Positions 9,067 to 17,009 of a stretch of DNA of 41,280 nucleotides are shown here, in pieces (the stretch's first letter is position 1; each line of letters opens with the position of its first letter). The stretch is from Chloroflexota bacterium. Its GTDB lineage: Bacteria > Chloroflexota > Chloroflexia > Chloroheliales > Chloroheliaceae. The stretch is taken from positions 1-41,280 of the forward strand of contig JAQBPB010000117.1 in the NCBI GenBank assembly GCA_028287745.1, read 5' to 3'. A program made the translations under genes and the position numbers. A model generated the notes under the pieces. That model saw only the letters and a list, made by a program, of their open reading frames with translations, did no database searches and was not told where the DNA came from.

Positions 9067-10296
9067 TTATTTTTGACACCCGGTCTTGATTGCTGTTTTG
9101 TATTGTTCCGCTTTGCCGGGATGGCCCGCTTCGCCGTACCAGGCAGCCAGCCTTTCCAGCACGCCACACTCTTTAGGCTCGATTTGTTCCAGGTAAGAAA
9201 TGGCCCGGTCCAGGCTGCCTTGCTGGTGCTGCAAAAGGGCCATATAGAGCAAGGCGCTGAAATGGCCGGGGCTTAATTTCAGGGCAGCCTCAAAGCGGCG
9301 TTCGGCCTCGGCATAGAACCCAAACCTGGCGGCGGCGTTCCCGGCATAAATATAGGGCCAGGCCCCTTCCGGCAGGGCGCGTATCGCCCGGTCGTACCAC
9401 TGCATGGCTTTTTCGTAATTTCCCAGCTCTACTTCAGCGTTGCCAGCGCCGGTATACGGTTCCGACGAAGCGGTAGGGTCCAGGCTGACCGCTTTTTCGG
9501 CATTTTCGGCGACAGCGGCCCAATCCTTTTGAACCGTTAAAATTCTGATTATCCGCAGGTACAGGTCATAAAGCTCCGGGGAAGCGGCGGTCAGTCCGGC
9601 CGCTTTCCGGAAGGCCCCGACCGCCTGGGTCCAATCTTGCCTGAGCCGGGCGGCTTCCCCGGCTGCCAGCCAGTGCCCGGCCTGGCTTTCCGGCGTATCC
9701 CGGGCCAACTTTTCCCAGAGCCCGATAGCTTCCCCGGCCTGCTTTTGCTCAACCAGCAGCTGGGTTAGACCGTCCATATACTCGGGCAATAGTTCGATTT
9801 CCAGGGCTACTTTGTTTAGCGCCAGGGCCAGTTGCGGGTTGCCGGAGTTTTTAGCCTGGAGCGCCTGGGCGTAAAAGTACCGGGCCGCTTTTAGCTCCCG
9901 GAATATTTGCAAGGCCTGGTCCTTGCGGCCCTGGCTGTACAGGACCCGGGCCTGGGAAAACCTGGCCGAATCTCTTCCCTCAACCTCTAAAGCGGCGGCT
10001 TTACCCAGGTTCAGGTTAGCGGCCTCGCAGCGGTCTTGTTGGGCTTGCCGCCACCCGGTCGCAAAATAATCAAAGTAATTTCGCGGCCCGGCTAACTCTG
10101 CCGTCCCCGGACTGCCTGCGTCCGGTTGGCGGCAGTCCGGCAGGGTCGTGACGGGCCGGTTTTCAAGCAGCGCCGCCGGGCGGTGGGCCAGGTTTGTGAT
10201 AAGCAGGCTGGCGCAATTAAAGGCAAAGATTGCCATTACTCCCGCCACCAGTATTATTATGTAAACCCGCTTCACTTTGCTAAAATCTTTAACCAA
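9067..10296 (-). CDS. Membrane-anchored TPR repeat protein
   Basis: 409 aa. One N-terminal membrane segment (VYIIILVAGVMAIFAFNCASLLI, about residues 11-33) is followed by helical tetratricopeptide repeats through residue 400. Repeat-like units include AVSLDPTASSEPYTGAGNAEVELGNYEKAMQWYDRAI, AWPYIYAGNAAARFGFYAEAERRFEAALKLSP and ALLYMALLQHQQGSLDRAISYLEQ. Such proteins in exopolysaccharide operons usually act as scaffolds for the assembly or export complex. The precise role here is not deducible. The start is read as TTG (10294-10296) with AAGG about 9 bases upstream; a GTG seven codons later is possible. A 74-base gap separates it from the preceding CgeB-like gene. Confidence 0.85.
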   Translation of the reverse strand: MVKDFSKVKRVYIIILVAGVMAIFAFNCASLLITNLAHRPAALLENRPVTTLPDCRQPDAGSPGTAELAGPRNYFDYFATGWRQAQQDRCEAANLNLGKAAALEVEGRDSARFSQARVLYSQGRKDQALQIFRELKAARYFYAQALQAKNSGNPQLALALNKVALEIELLPEYMDGLTQLLVEQKQAGEAIGLWEKLARDTPESQAGHWLAAGEAARLRQDWTQAVGAFRKAAGLTAASPELYDLYLRIIRILTVQKDWAAVAENAEKAVSLDPTASSEPYTGAGNAEVELGNYEKAMQWYDRAIRALPEGAWPYIYAGNAAARFGFYAEAERRFEAALKLSPGHFSALLYMALLQHQQGSLDRAISYLEQIEPKECGVLERLAAWYGEAGHPGKAEQYKTAIKTGCQK

Positions 10297-10370
10297 CCTG
10301 GACTACCTTACTGGCGCCAACCGCGACCACTCGCCTGAATACCAGGCGAAAAGTACTTTCGCCGGGCCTG

Positions 10371-11372
10371 CTAAACCTCTAAATAGGTCAGAATCTTTTC
10401 GAGCCGGTGCCGGTAGGTATGTTCGGCCAGGGCTCGTTTTGCCCCGGCTTCGCGAATAGACTTCATCTCTTCGGGGAATTTCTGGGCCTGGTGGATATAG
10501 TCCAGCAGCTCTTCATAAGAGTTATAGACCAGCAGTTCCTTGCCCGGCTCGAAACATTCCCCGATTACCGGCCGGTGTTCCATAATTTGCAGCCCGCCCG
10601 CCCCGGCAACTTCAAAGGCCCGGCAGTTGAGCGAGTTACCTTCGGCAATCGCGGTAGAATTCAGGCAGGCCAGAGCCTGGCCGAACACCCGGCTTTTTTC
10701 TTCTTTTACCAGGTATTTGTTGGTATAAATAGCCTTGATTTCCGGGTAAACCCACCGGGGCAGGGCTGGCCCATATAAGCCGACCGCCACTTTATCTTCA
10801 ATTAAGCGCCGGACCAGAAACTGCCGGTAGCCGTAAAAAACCCCGGCGACTACCACATCCGAATTGGCGTTGCCCGCCAGCGGTTTATGCCAGGCCGGGT
10901 TCATGGCTTCGTGCAGCAGGTGAGCGTTCAGGCCCACCCGCCTGAACTTGGTTACCGCGTCCTGGTCTTTCAGAAAAATAGCATCCCAGTGCTTATTCAA
11001 GAGGCCCATGCGCGTCATCATGGCGGGAGCGTCACCCCACCAGGCCACGCAGTAGAGCACGCCCAGCTTTTTCAACTCGAAAAGAGTCGCCTCGCTGATG
11101 CTCTGGGTCAGGGTAAGCAGCACGTCCGGCTTCTCCTGGCGGGCCGTTTCAAGCAGCCACTTCTCTTCCGGCGAAATATAATCGTTCGGGTTAACCTTCT
11201 CCCGGAACAGCCGGTAGTACCGGCGCAAGGGCGAAGAATATCTTTGCGGGCTCATGGGCGGGCGAGTGATAACCCGGTGGCCCATCTGCTCCAGGGTAAA
11301 CGCGACATTCTCGGCGAAATTATCCGCGTAGATGCTGCCCGGTATGATGATTTTAAGCGGTCGTGAAGGCAT
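10371..11372 (-). CDS. CgeB-like glycosyltransferase (second paralogue)
   Basis: 333 aa. GT-B style start (LKIIIPGSIYADNFAENVAFTLEQMGHRVI), a central CVAWWGDAPAMM segment, and a C-terminal donor-site signature SLNCRAFEVAGAGGLQIMEHRPVIGECFEPGKELLVYNSYEELLDYI. This is the Glyco_trans_1_2 pattern of CgeB-related transferases, with R-x-FE-x-x-G-x-GG replacing the more usual R-x-FE-x-x-S-CG. The final helix (MKSIREAGAKRALAEHTYRHRLEKIL) is also typical. It starts 2 bases after the stop of the preceding methyltransferase. Probably a cytoplasmic sugar transferase for the repeat unit; donor unknown. Confidence 0.82.
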   Translation of the reverse strand: MPSRPLKIIIPGSIYADNFAENVAFTLEQMGHRVITRPPMSPQRYSSPLRRYYRLFREKVNPNDYISPEEKWLLETARQEKPDVLLTLTQSISEATLFELKKLGVLYCVAWWGDAPAMMTRMGLLNKHWDAIFLKDQDAVTKFRRVGLNAHLLHEAMNPAWHKPLAGNANSDVVVAGVFYGYRQFLVRRLIEDKVAVGLYGPALPRWVYPEIKAIYTNKYLVKEEKSRVFGQALACLNSTAIAEGNSLNCRAFEVAGAGGLQIMEHRPVIGECFEPGKELLVYNSYEELLDYIHQAQKFPEEMKSIREAGAKRALAEHTYRHRLEKILTYLEV

Positions 11373-11374
11373 AT

Positions 11375-12103
11375 TTATTTTACAAGAATGATTTTCATAT
11401 CCGAGGTATATACTTTTGAGGCATCCCGCGGGCTGGCTAATTCGACATAGTTATAGGCGATAATGCCTGACTTTATTACCTTCCATAGAGTGGTGCGCAG
11501 CTTGCCTTTAAGCGAGTGGGGTATCGGCCCCATTTCTTCAAAGATGGCCTCTTGAAAGCCGTTCAGCCGGGCTAACTGGCGCCACGAGGCCGGGGTAAAG
11601 CCGGTTTCGTGCGAGAAATCGTGGTAGCGGGTCGCGCCCGCGAAGGGCGATAACCCGTTAGGCGTTACCGCCAGCAACCGGCCGCCCGGTTTGAGGGCTT
11701 TATGGACCAGCTTCAAAAGCGCCAGGATTTCTTCTTTTTTAAGGTGCTCAAAGATGTTAAAAGCCGATACCTGGTCGTAAACCGCTTCCTTGCCGGAAAG
11801 GTAAGTAAAGAGGTCGGCGTATTCCAGGTTTTCCAGGCCCATCTGGCGACCGGCAGCCAGGCTTTCCTGGTTCAAATCAACCCCATAAGCGTTTTCGAAG
11901 CCGTTCGAGCGCAAGAAGTACAAAAAGTCGCCGTTACCGCAGGCTAAATCCACGCAAACGCTGGCCTTATCTTCGGGCAGCCAGGCTTTCCAGCGCCCAT
12001 TGAATTGGCGGGCGGACAGCTCGTAGTCGGCTTTAGAAGGATTGGCCGGAGCCCCAACCGCAATGTGATAACTTTTATAAAATTCCTGACGATAATCGCC
12101 CAT
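11375..12103 (-). CDS. Class I SAM-dependent methyltransferase
   Basis: 242 aa. Motif I is CVDLACGNGDFLYFLRSNG with the acidic end of strand 2 at YGVDLNQE. The post-I region VSAFNIFEHLKKEEILALLKLVHKALKPGGRLLAVTPNG matches the Methyltransf_11/23 group. The C-terminal part after residue 160 (RYHDFSHETGFTPASWRQLARLNGF) resembles sugar or lipid methyltransferases of O-antigen clusters. AAGGAAA lies upstream of the ATG at 12101-12103, and the stop is two bases before the next gene. Substrate not identifiable. Confidence 0.87.
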   Translation of the reverse strand: MGDYRQEFYKSYHIAVGAPANPSKADYELSARQFNGRWKAWLPEDKASVCVDLACGNGDFLYFLRSNGFENAYGVDLNQESLAAGRQMGLENLEYADLFTYLSGKEAVYDQVSAFNIFEHLKKEEILALLKLVHKALKPGGRLLAVTPNGLSPFAGATRYHDFSHETGFTPASWRQLARLNGFQEAIFEEMGPIPHSLKGKLRTTLWKVIKSGIIAYNYVELASPRDASKVYTSDMKIILVK

Positions 12104-12119
12104 CGCTATTTCCTTATCT

Positions 12120-13388
12120 TCATCTTCCGGCGCGGACTGCCTGTAAGGCCTGTAAAATTCCCTGTTCGCAGGTCTTATAATTCCAGCGGGTGATATGTTC
12201 TTGCGCGGCCCGGCCCATCCTGGCCCTTTTTTCGGGGTCCTTTATGAGTCCTTCCAGCAGCCCGGCCAGGCTGGCAATGTCGCCCACCGGGTAGACGTGG
12301 CCGGTAACATCCGGTTCCACCAGGTCCTGACCCGCGCCGACCATATCGGTTACAATTACCGGCATTCCAAATAACATCGCCTCGTTTACCACCAGGCCCC
12401 AGGTATCAAAGCGAGAAGGCAGCACAAAAATATCGCCGCTGGCATACAGGGCCGGTAGTTCCATCTGGTTCTTGAAGCCGGTTATCTTTACCCGGTCCAG
12501 GCCGTGCCGGGCGATAAAAGCTTCCATTTCGGGCCGCAGTCCGCCTTCGCCAATGAACAAAAGCCCGGCTTCCAGTCCCTGGCCGGTTAAGCTTTTGTAA
12601 GCCTCCAGCAGGTCCATTGGGCGCTTGCGCTCGATAAGCTTGGCCGAAAATATAATCAAAGGGCGGTCCGGCGCGAAACCAAGTTGCTGCTTTAGCGCAC
12701 CGCGCTCCGCATCCAGGCTGGCCGCCAGGCCGGTGAAAAAATCGTTATCAACACTGTAGGGCGTATCAAACATTTTCTCCGGCTTTACCCCGAAGCTGGT
12801 ATAAAAGGCCCGGTTGGCTTTGCCGATAGTCAAAAAAGCGGCGGTACCTTTGATTAGCCAGCTTAAAATTAGCTTCTTGAATAGTTTGACCTGCCACCGG
12901 CGCGGCTTGAACAACTCCGACTCGGTCTTTAAAAGGACCGGCGTGCGGCTGAGCCAGGCCCCGATATAGGCAAAGAGCGACTCGCTGCTCGAATAGTCAT
13001 TTATCAGGACGGCATCGTAACGGTCCTTTTTTAACTCTTTTATTATGTGGGCGGGGCGGGTAAATTTTTTGAGTTTGCCCACTCTTTCGGCGCTGTAGCT
13101 GAGAAATTCCGACCTGTAACCGGCCAGGAGCGGGCGGTCCCAGCGAACCGGCACGCCAAAGCCGGGGTCAACTTCACCTGCCAGGCTGCTGTCATTGCCG
13201 TAGTAAACCGTCAGGTCCAGCGCCGGGTTCCGGGCCAGCAATTGAAATAAAGGAGCCTGGTACTGGACCGGGTGCGAGGCTACTACCGCCAGCCGGTAGA
13301 TTTCCGGCTTTGTCACCACCGGGTTCTTTTTTGCTTTATCTTTAGTTGTCGTGCCGCCAGCGCTAAAATTCAAAGAAAACTCTCCCAA
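12120..13388 (-). CDS. Glycosyltransferase family 4
   Basis: About 422 aa. After a 24-residue polar leader comes IYRLAVVASHPVQYQAPLFQLLA, the N-terminal strand of GT-B enzymes. The C-terminal donor domain shows LIIFSAKLIERKRPMDLLEAY, LLFIGEGGLRPEME, VKITGFKNQMELPALYASGDIFVLPSRFDTWGLVVNEAMLFGMPVIVTD, then a C-terminal helix. The segment around DTWGLVVNEAM is the family-4 E-x7-E motif. The start is uncertain: TTG at 13386-13388 has AGG 9 bases upstream, while two GTG codons near 13322 would remove the polar leader. It probably adds a sugar to the growing repeat unit. Confidence 0.9.
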   Translation of the reverse strand: MGEFSLNFSAGGTTTKDKAKKNPVVTKPEIYRLAVVASHPVQYQAPLFQLLARNPALDLTVYYGNDSSLAGEVDPGFGVPVRWDRPLLAGYRSEFLSYSAERVGKLKKFTRPAHIIKELKKDRYDAVLINDYSSSESLFAYIGAWLSRTPVLLKTESELFKPRRWQVKLFKKLILSWLIKGTAAFLTIGKANRAFYTSFGVKPEKMFDTPYSVDNDFFTGLAASLDAERGALKQQLGFAPDRPLIIFSAKLIERKRPMDLLEAYKSLTGQGLEAGLLFIGEGGLRPEMEAFIARHGLDRVKITGFKNQMELPALYASGDIFVLPSRFDTWGLVVNEAMLFGMPVIVTDMVGAGQDLVEPDVTGHVYPVGDIASLAGLLEGLIKDPEKRARMGRAAQEHITRWNYKTCEQGILQALQAVRAGR

Positions 13389-13419
13389 AACATAAGACCT
13401 GCCTGCCTCTTAAAGAATG

Positions 13420-13436
13420 CCCGGCTTCAGGCCGGG
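13420..13436 (-). other. GC-rich stem-loop between the kinase and GT4 genes
   Basis: CCCGGC (13420-13425) and GCCGGG (13431-13436) are separated by a 5-base loop in the 90-base gap downstream of the BY-kinase gene. No clear T-run follows on the minus strand. It is more likely an attenuating or mRNA-stabilising hairpin than a full terminator. Confidence 0.45.
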
Positions 13437-13479
13437 TGAGGCGATTTAAATCAGGCAATCGAAATAAAATCCCGGTTTT

Positions 13480-15699
13480 CTAACCCCGGCTCCGGTGGTA
13501 AGTTAAAATAGTCCGGTAGCCCAGGCGGATTTCGTCCTGGTCCTGCAACCGCACCGGCTGGTCCTTTAGCTTCTGGCCGTTGTGCCAGGTCCCGTTCAGG
13601 CTGCGCAGGTCGCGCAAGAAGGTACCGTCCGGGGTGTCGATAATTTCAATATGCTCCCGGCTCACTTTTTCGTCATCCACCTGGAGCATTTCGTAGTTAA
13701 CCAGGTACATGGTTTGCTGGTTTGGTACCGAATAAGCCTGCGAGGTTAGCGGGTCGGAAATAGGCTGGGAACTTAACGGGCTGAATATCGGCACCCGGCC
13801 TACCCTGGTCCGGGCAGTTGTAATATCAAAGCGGATGCCCGTACTGGGACCGGCGATTACCTCAAGCATGCCCATAACCTTATGGTTCTGGGTGGTGATG
13901 GGCGCTTCAACCGCCGGTGGGATGCTGGCGTCCTCAGCTTGAAAATCTACAATCAGGGCGGAAAAGTCAGACTTTTTCAGGGCCAGGGCCGTTTCGCCCG
14001 GCTCGCGGCTTGAAAGTTCAGGCGGCGCAACCTCATTCCGGACGGGCGCGGCCGGTCTGATGGTCCTGGCCGCTGTGGAAACTTTAACCGCCTTCTTTGC
14101 AACCGGCTCCGGGGAACGCTTGCCCTTGCTTTTGCCTTTGACCGGCCTGGTAGTGGCATTGTCAGGATAATAGTAGTAAGAAGTGTTCTCGGACGGTACT
14201 CTGTTCAGGACGGTTCCCAGCATCCGGATACCCGACTGTTGAAGCTGGTTATAAGCTTTTTTCAGGGCGCCCGACCGGGTTTTCCGGTAACTGACTGTTA
14301 TTAATGCGGCGTCGCAGGAACGCGCCAGCAAAGTCGGGTCTACCACCGGCAGGACCGGCGAACTATCAAAAAGGACGACATCACACAGGGTTTTGAGTTC
14401 TTCAACCAGTTCGACCATCCTTTTTGAGCCGATTAACTCGGCCGGGTTCGGCGGCAACGCCCCGCTTGCCAGGATTTGCAGGTTAGCAACTTCGGTCTGT
14501 ACCAGGTAATCCGTCACAAACGAATTTTGTTCAAGTAGCGCGGTAGTTACCCCGCGCACATTGGACAGCCCGAAATAATGGTGCAGCGAAGGGCGGCGAA
14601 GGTCGGTATCTACCGCAATCACTCTTTTACCGGACTGGGCAATCGCGACCGCCAGGTTAGCGACGGTCAGGCTCTTGCCTTCACCGGAGTCGCTGCTGGT
14701 GACCATAATCGTGCGGATGGGGCTATCAACCTCCGAAAATTCTATATTGGCCCGCAGGACCCGGTAAGCTTCGGTGGTGGGCGAGTTCGAATTGGTACAG
14801 GTTATCAGCCGGTCCGGCAAATCGCTGCCCTTAATGCGCGCAATCAGCCCCAGGGTAGTAGCGCCGGTAAGATGCTCGATTTGCTCGGTTGATTTAACCG
14901 AGTCGTCCAGGTACTCGATAAGCAAGACCAGGCCAACAGCCAGGAGCAAAGCGATTATCCCGGCCAGGATAGTAGAAGTCAGGATAGTCGGCCGGATTCT
15001 ATTGGCGGTCGAAGCTTCCTCGACCACGCTCAAACTGCTGGTAGCCTGGGCCTCGGCCAGCCGCACATCCTCGAAACTCTTTAACAGGGTCGCGTAGCTG
15101 TTGCGATACTGGGTCAGGGAAGTTTGCAGGCGGGTTTCTTCGGCGGCCTGGTCCGACCTGGCGGCAGTCTTAAGCGATTCAAGGCTGGCCTGGGTCGTGG
15201 TAATATCCTTCTGAAGCCGGTCCAGTTCTTCCTGGATACTTTGTTTGGTCGCCAGGTAGCGGCCCGACTGCAACTCCTGGTTCTGGAGGTTAAACTCGCG
15301 GGCGAGCGTATTGGCAATCAGGGCGGCCTGCTGCGGGTTGGTATCCTCCACCAGCAGCACCATCAGCAAAGTATCGCGAATAATATTTACATTGATTCTC
15401 CGGGCTAACTGTTCTTCGGTGACATTCAGCTTAAGGGTTTCAATGACTTTGGTTAGAAGGGGCCGCTTTTTAAGGAGTTCCCTATAAGTCTTGCCTAAAC
15501 GCTCGCTCAAAAGCATCGAATTATAGTCCGGTGCATTGGTGGCATTGGGCGCCTGGTTAATCAGCAGGGTGGCCGAAACCTGGTAGACCGGCGTGGTAAG
15601 GCTGTTAATTACAAAGACGGTTCCGGCGGCTAACCCGGGCAGCAAAATCACTAACCACAACCAGCGCCGTAATAGCAGAGCATATCTTCTAAGTTCCAA
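13480..15699 (-). CDS. Wzz/BY-kinase exopolysaccharide co-polymerase with C-terminal FHA domain
   Basis: 739 aa. Residues 1-260 form a chain-length-determinant (Wzz) module with membrane segments near 13-32 and 240-262 around a coiled-coil-prone periplasmic part. Residues about 325-500 are a bacterial tyrosine kinase: Walker A SSDSGEGKSLT (335-345), Walker A' VIAVDTDLRRP (360-370), Walker B VVLFDSSPVL (441-450). A short Tyr cluster YYYY (508-511) could be the autophosphorylation site. A basic/Pro-rich linker leads to an FHA domain (about 608-737) with VGRVPIF, VSREHIEI and DLRSLNGTWHNGQ. It would control chain length and export. The LMW phosphatase gene lies 2 bases upstream. The FHA fusion is not the standard architecture of this family. 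Confidence 0.93.
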   Translation of the reverse strand: MELRRYALLLRRWLWLVILLPGLAAGTVFVINSLTTPVYQVSATLLINQAPNATNAPDYNSMLLSERLGKTYRELLKKRPLLTKVIETLKLNVTEEQLARRINVNIIRDTLLMVLLVEDTNPQQAALIANTLAREFNLQNQELQSGRYLATKQSIQEELDRLQKDITTTQASLESLKTAARSDQAAEETRLQTSLTQYRNSYATLLKSFEDVRLAEAQATSSLSVVEEASTANRIRPTILTSTILAGIIALLLAVGLVLLIEYLDDSVKSTEQIEHLTGATTLGLIARIKGSDLPDRLITCTNSNSPTTEAYRVLRANIEFSEVDSPIRTIMVTSSDSGEGKSLTVANLAVAIAQSGKRVIAVDTDLRRPSLHHYFGLSNVRGVTTALLEQNSFVTDYLVQTEVANLQILASGALPPNPAELIGSKRMVELVEELKTLCDVVLFDSSPVLPVVDPTLLARSCDAALITVSYRKTRSGALKKAYNQLQQSGIRMLGTVLNRVPSENTSYYYYPDNATTRPVKGKSKGKRSPEPVAKKAVKVSTAARTIRPAAPVRNEVAPPELSSREPGETALALKKSDFSALIVDFQAEDASIPPAVEAPITTQNHKVMGMLEVIAGPSTGIRFDITTARTRVGRVPIFSPLSSQPISDPLTSQAYSVPNQQTMYLVNYEMLQVDDEKVSREHIEIIDTPDGTFLRDLRSLNGTWHNGQKLKDQPVRLQDQDEIRLGYRTILTYHRSRG

Positions 15700-15701
15700 A
15701 G

Positions 15702-16211
15702 TTAAATTTCCTCAGGTTTTAAGTTCAGCCAGCCCAATAAAGTCGCAAAATTATTGGTTACCAGATTGTTGATTTGTCCCGCCATTTCCCCAATTTCAAT
15801 ATTTTCATCAAGCAAAGCGTCCCGGATATCGAAGACCCGGCCGGAAAGTTCGGATAACATGCGCAGCTTGCGGGTCTGGCGGGGGTATTGCTGGGCCAGC
15901 CGCACCAACTGGGCCTGCTCCATCACCAGGACCAGGTCCGCCCGCTGGAAAAGGTCTGGCGTCACCGGCTGCGAACGGTGCCCGGCCAGGTTGAGGCCGT
16001 AAGCCAGCTTTATTTCGTTTACCACGAAACCGGGCGGCGCCTGGCCCGGCTTTACATTTAGACCGGCCGAAACAACCGTTACGCGCTCCCGCAGGCGGGC
16101 CTGCTCCAGCGATAGATTGATAAAAGCCCCGGCAATCGGCGACCGGCAAATGTTACCGGCGCAGACCACCAATATTGTTTTTTGAGCCGTTCCCGGTCCT
16201 GACATACTCAT
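15702..16211 (-). CDS. Low-molecular-weight protein tyrosine phosphatase (Wzb-like)
   Basis: About 169 aa. The N-terminal P-loop VVCAGNICRSPIA is the C-x5-R-S signature of LMW-PTPs, with Cys as nucleophile and Arg binding the phosphate. VSAGLNVKPGQ and HRSQPVTPDLFQRADLVLVMEQAQ follow as in Wzb/Etp/Ptp proteins. The general-acid Asp is probably in VFDIRDALLDENIE, where the usual DPxG-type spacing is altered. In Wzb/Wzc systems this enzyme dephosphorylates the BY-kinase, and the kinase gene starts 2 bases downstream. Starts at TTG 16217, ATG 16211 and ATG 16205 are possible; AAGG lies about 10 bases before 16211, which is chosen. Confidence 0.92.
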   Translation of the reverse strand: MSMSGPGTAQKTILVVCAGNICRSPIAGAFINLSLEQARLRERVTVVSAGLNVKPGQAPPGFVVNEIKLAYGLNLAGHRSQPVTPDLFQRADLVLVMEQAQLVRLAQQYPRQTRKLRMLSELSGRVFDIRDALLDENIEIGEMAGQINNLVTNNFATLLGWLNLKPEEI

Positions 16212-16254
16212 TTGCAACTGACCTTTACAGGTTGATTAGAGCGCCCCGGCGGCA

Positions 16255-16286
16255 GCCCGCCCCTTTTCAGGTTTCGTCCGGCGGGC
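16255..16286. other. Stem-loop in the nusG-like / phosphatase gap
   Basis: The 173-base gap 16212-16384 holds no gene. GCCCGCC (16255-16261) pairs exactly with GGCGGGC (16280-16286) over an 18-base loop. It lies inside the putative operon, directly downstream of the antiterminator gene. No poly-T follows on the minus strand. Confidence 0.4.
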
Positions 16287-16384
16287 ATGCTACCGCCCTT
16301 TCGAGGTTTCCTGAAAAATTTTTTGAAAGCTCTACCAGAAATTTTATGCTGTTGTAAGGGCCGGACTTAATTCCTGTTTAACCC

Positions 16385-16963
16385 TTAAACTGCCCGCTCC
16401 AGGTCTTCCAGCCCGACATTGATTGAGGTCAAACGCCCCAATAGCCGGACCAGCACCTTGACCCGCTGCCGGGAGGATAGCGACCCTTCAAAGACCGCTT
16501 CCAGGCCCGCCAGCGGGCCGGAAATAATTTTAAGCGGCTCATTTTTATTGAACTGGCCCATGTCACCCGGCCCGTTTAGTTTTTGCAGCCGGTTTTGGGC
16601 TTCCCGCGTCTTTATTTCTTCAATCACACTGACCGGCAGCGCGGTCGGGTGGTCGCCGTCATTCAGCACATAGGAAACCCCGGGTGCCCAGCGGATAAAT
16701 GCCCAATAATTTGATTCAAGCTCCAGTTGGAAAAAGACATAACCGGGAAACAGCGGCGCGGTTTTCAAACTCTTCCGGCCTGGATTACGAGTGTAAACCA
16801 GGGGCAAATATGACTCAATTGAATACTGCTTAAAGGCATTTTTAACTAATTCTTCGGCTTTGGGCTTTGTCTTTAGAATATACCATTCAGGTCCGACTAC
16901 TTGTTCCCCAGGTTTAACTTTAACTTCCTTCTTACCAGGCAGTCTCGTATTCCGCTCGGTCAT
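16385..16963 (-). CDS. NusG-like transcription antiterminator (RfaH/LoaP/UpxY type)
   Basis: About 192 aa. The NGN domain begins EWYILKTKPKAEELVKNAFKQYSIESYLPL and continues with the conserved APLFPGYVFFQLE and APGVSYVL. The C-terminal KOW domain carries the usual FNKNEPLKIISGPLAGLEAVF followed by RVKVLVRLLGRLTSINV. It is shorter and more divergent than housekeeping NusG, and lies second or third in a polysaccharide operon. That is where specialised paralogues (RfaH, UpxY, LoaP) sit; they keep RNA polymerase elongating through long operons. It would bind RNA polymerase during transcription of this 19-kb cluster. Start chosen at ATG 16961-16963 (GGA upstream); a TTG at 16975 is also open. Confidence 0.85.
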   Translation of the reverse strand: MTERNTRLPGKKEVKVKPGEQVVGPEWYILKTKPKAEELVKNAFKQYSIESYLPLVYTRNPGRKSLKTAPLFPGYVFFQLELESNYWAFIRWAPGVSYVLNDGDHPTALPVSVIEEIKTREAQNRLQKLNGPGDMGQFNKNEPLKIISGPLAGLEAVFEGSLSSRQRVKVLVRLLGRLTSINVGLEDLERAV

Positions 16964-17009
16964 TTGTAAATCCAATTTCTAGCAGATTAAAGGCGCTAAC
17001 CGGGGCCGG

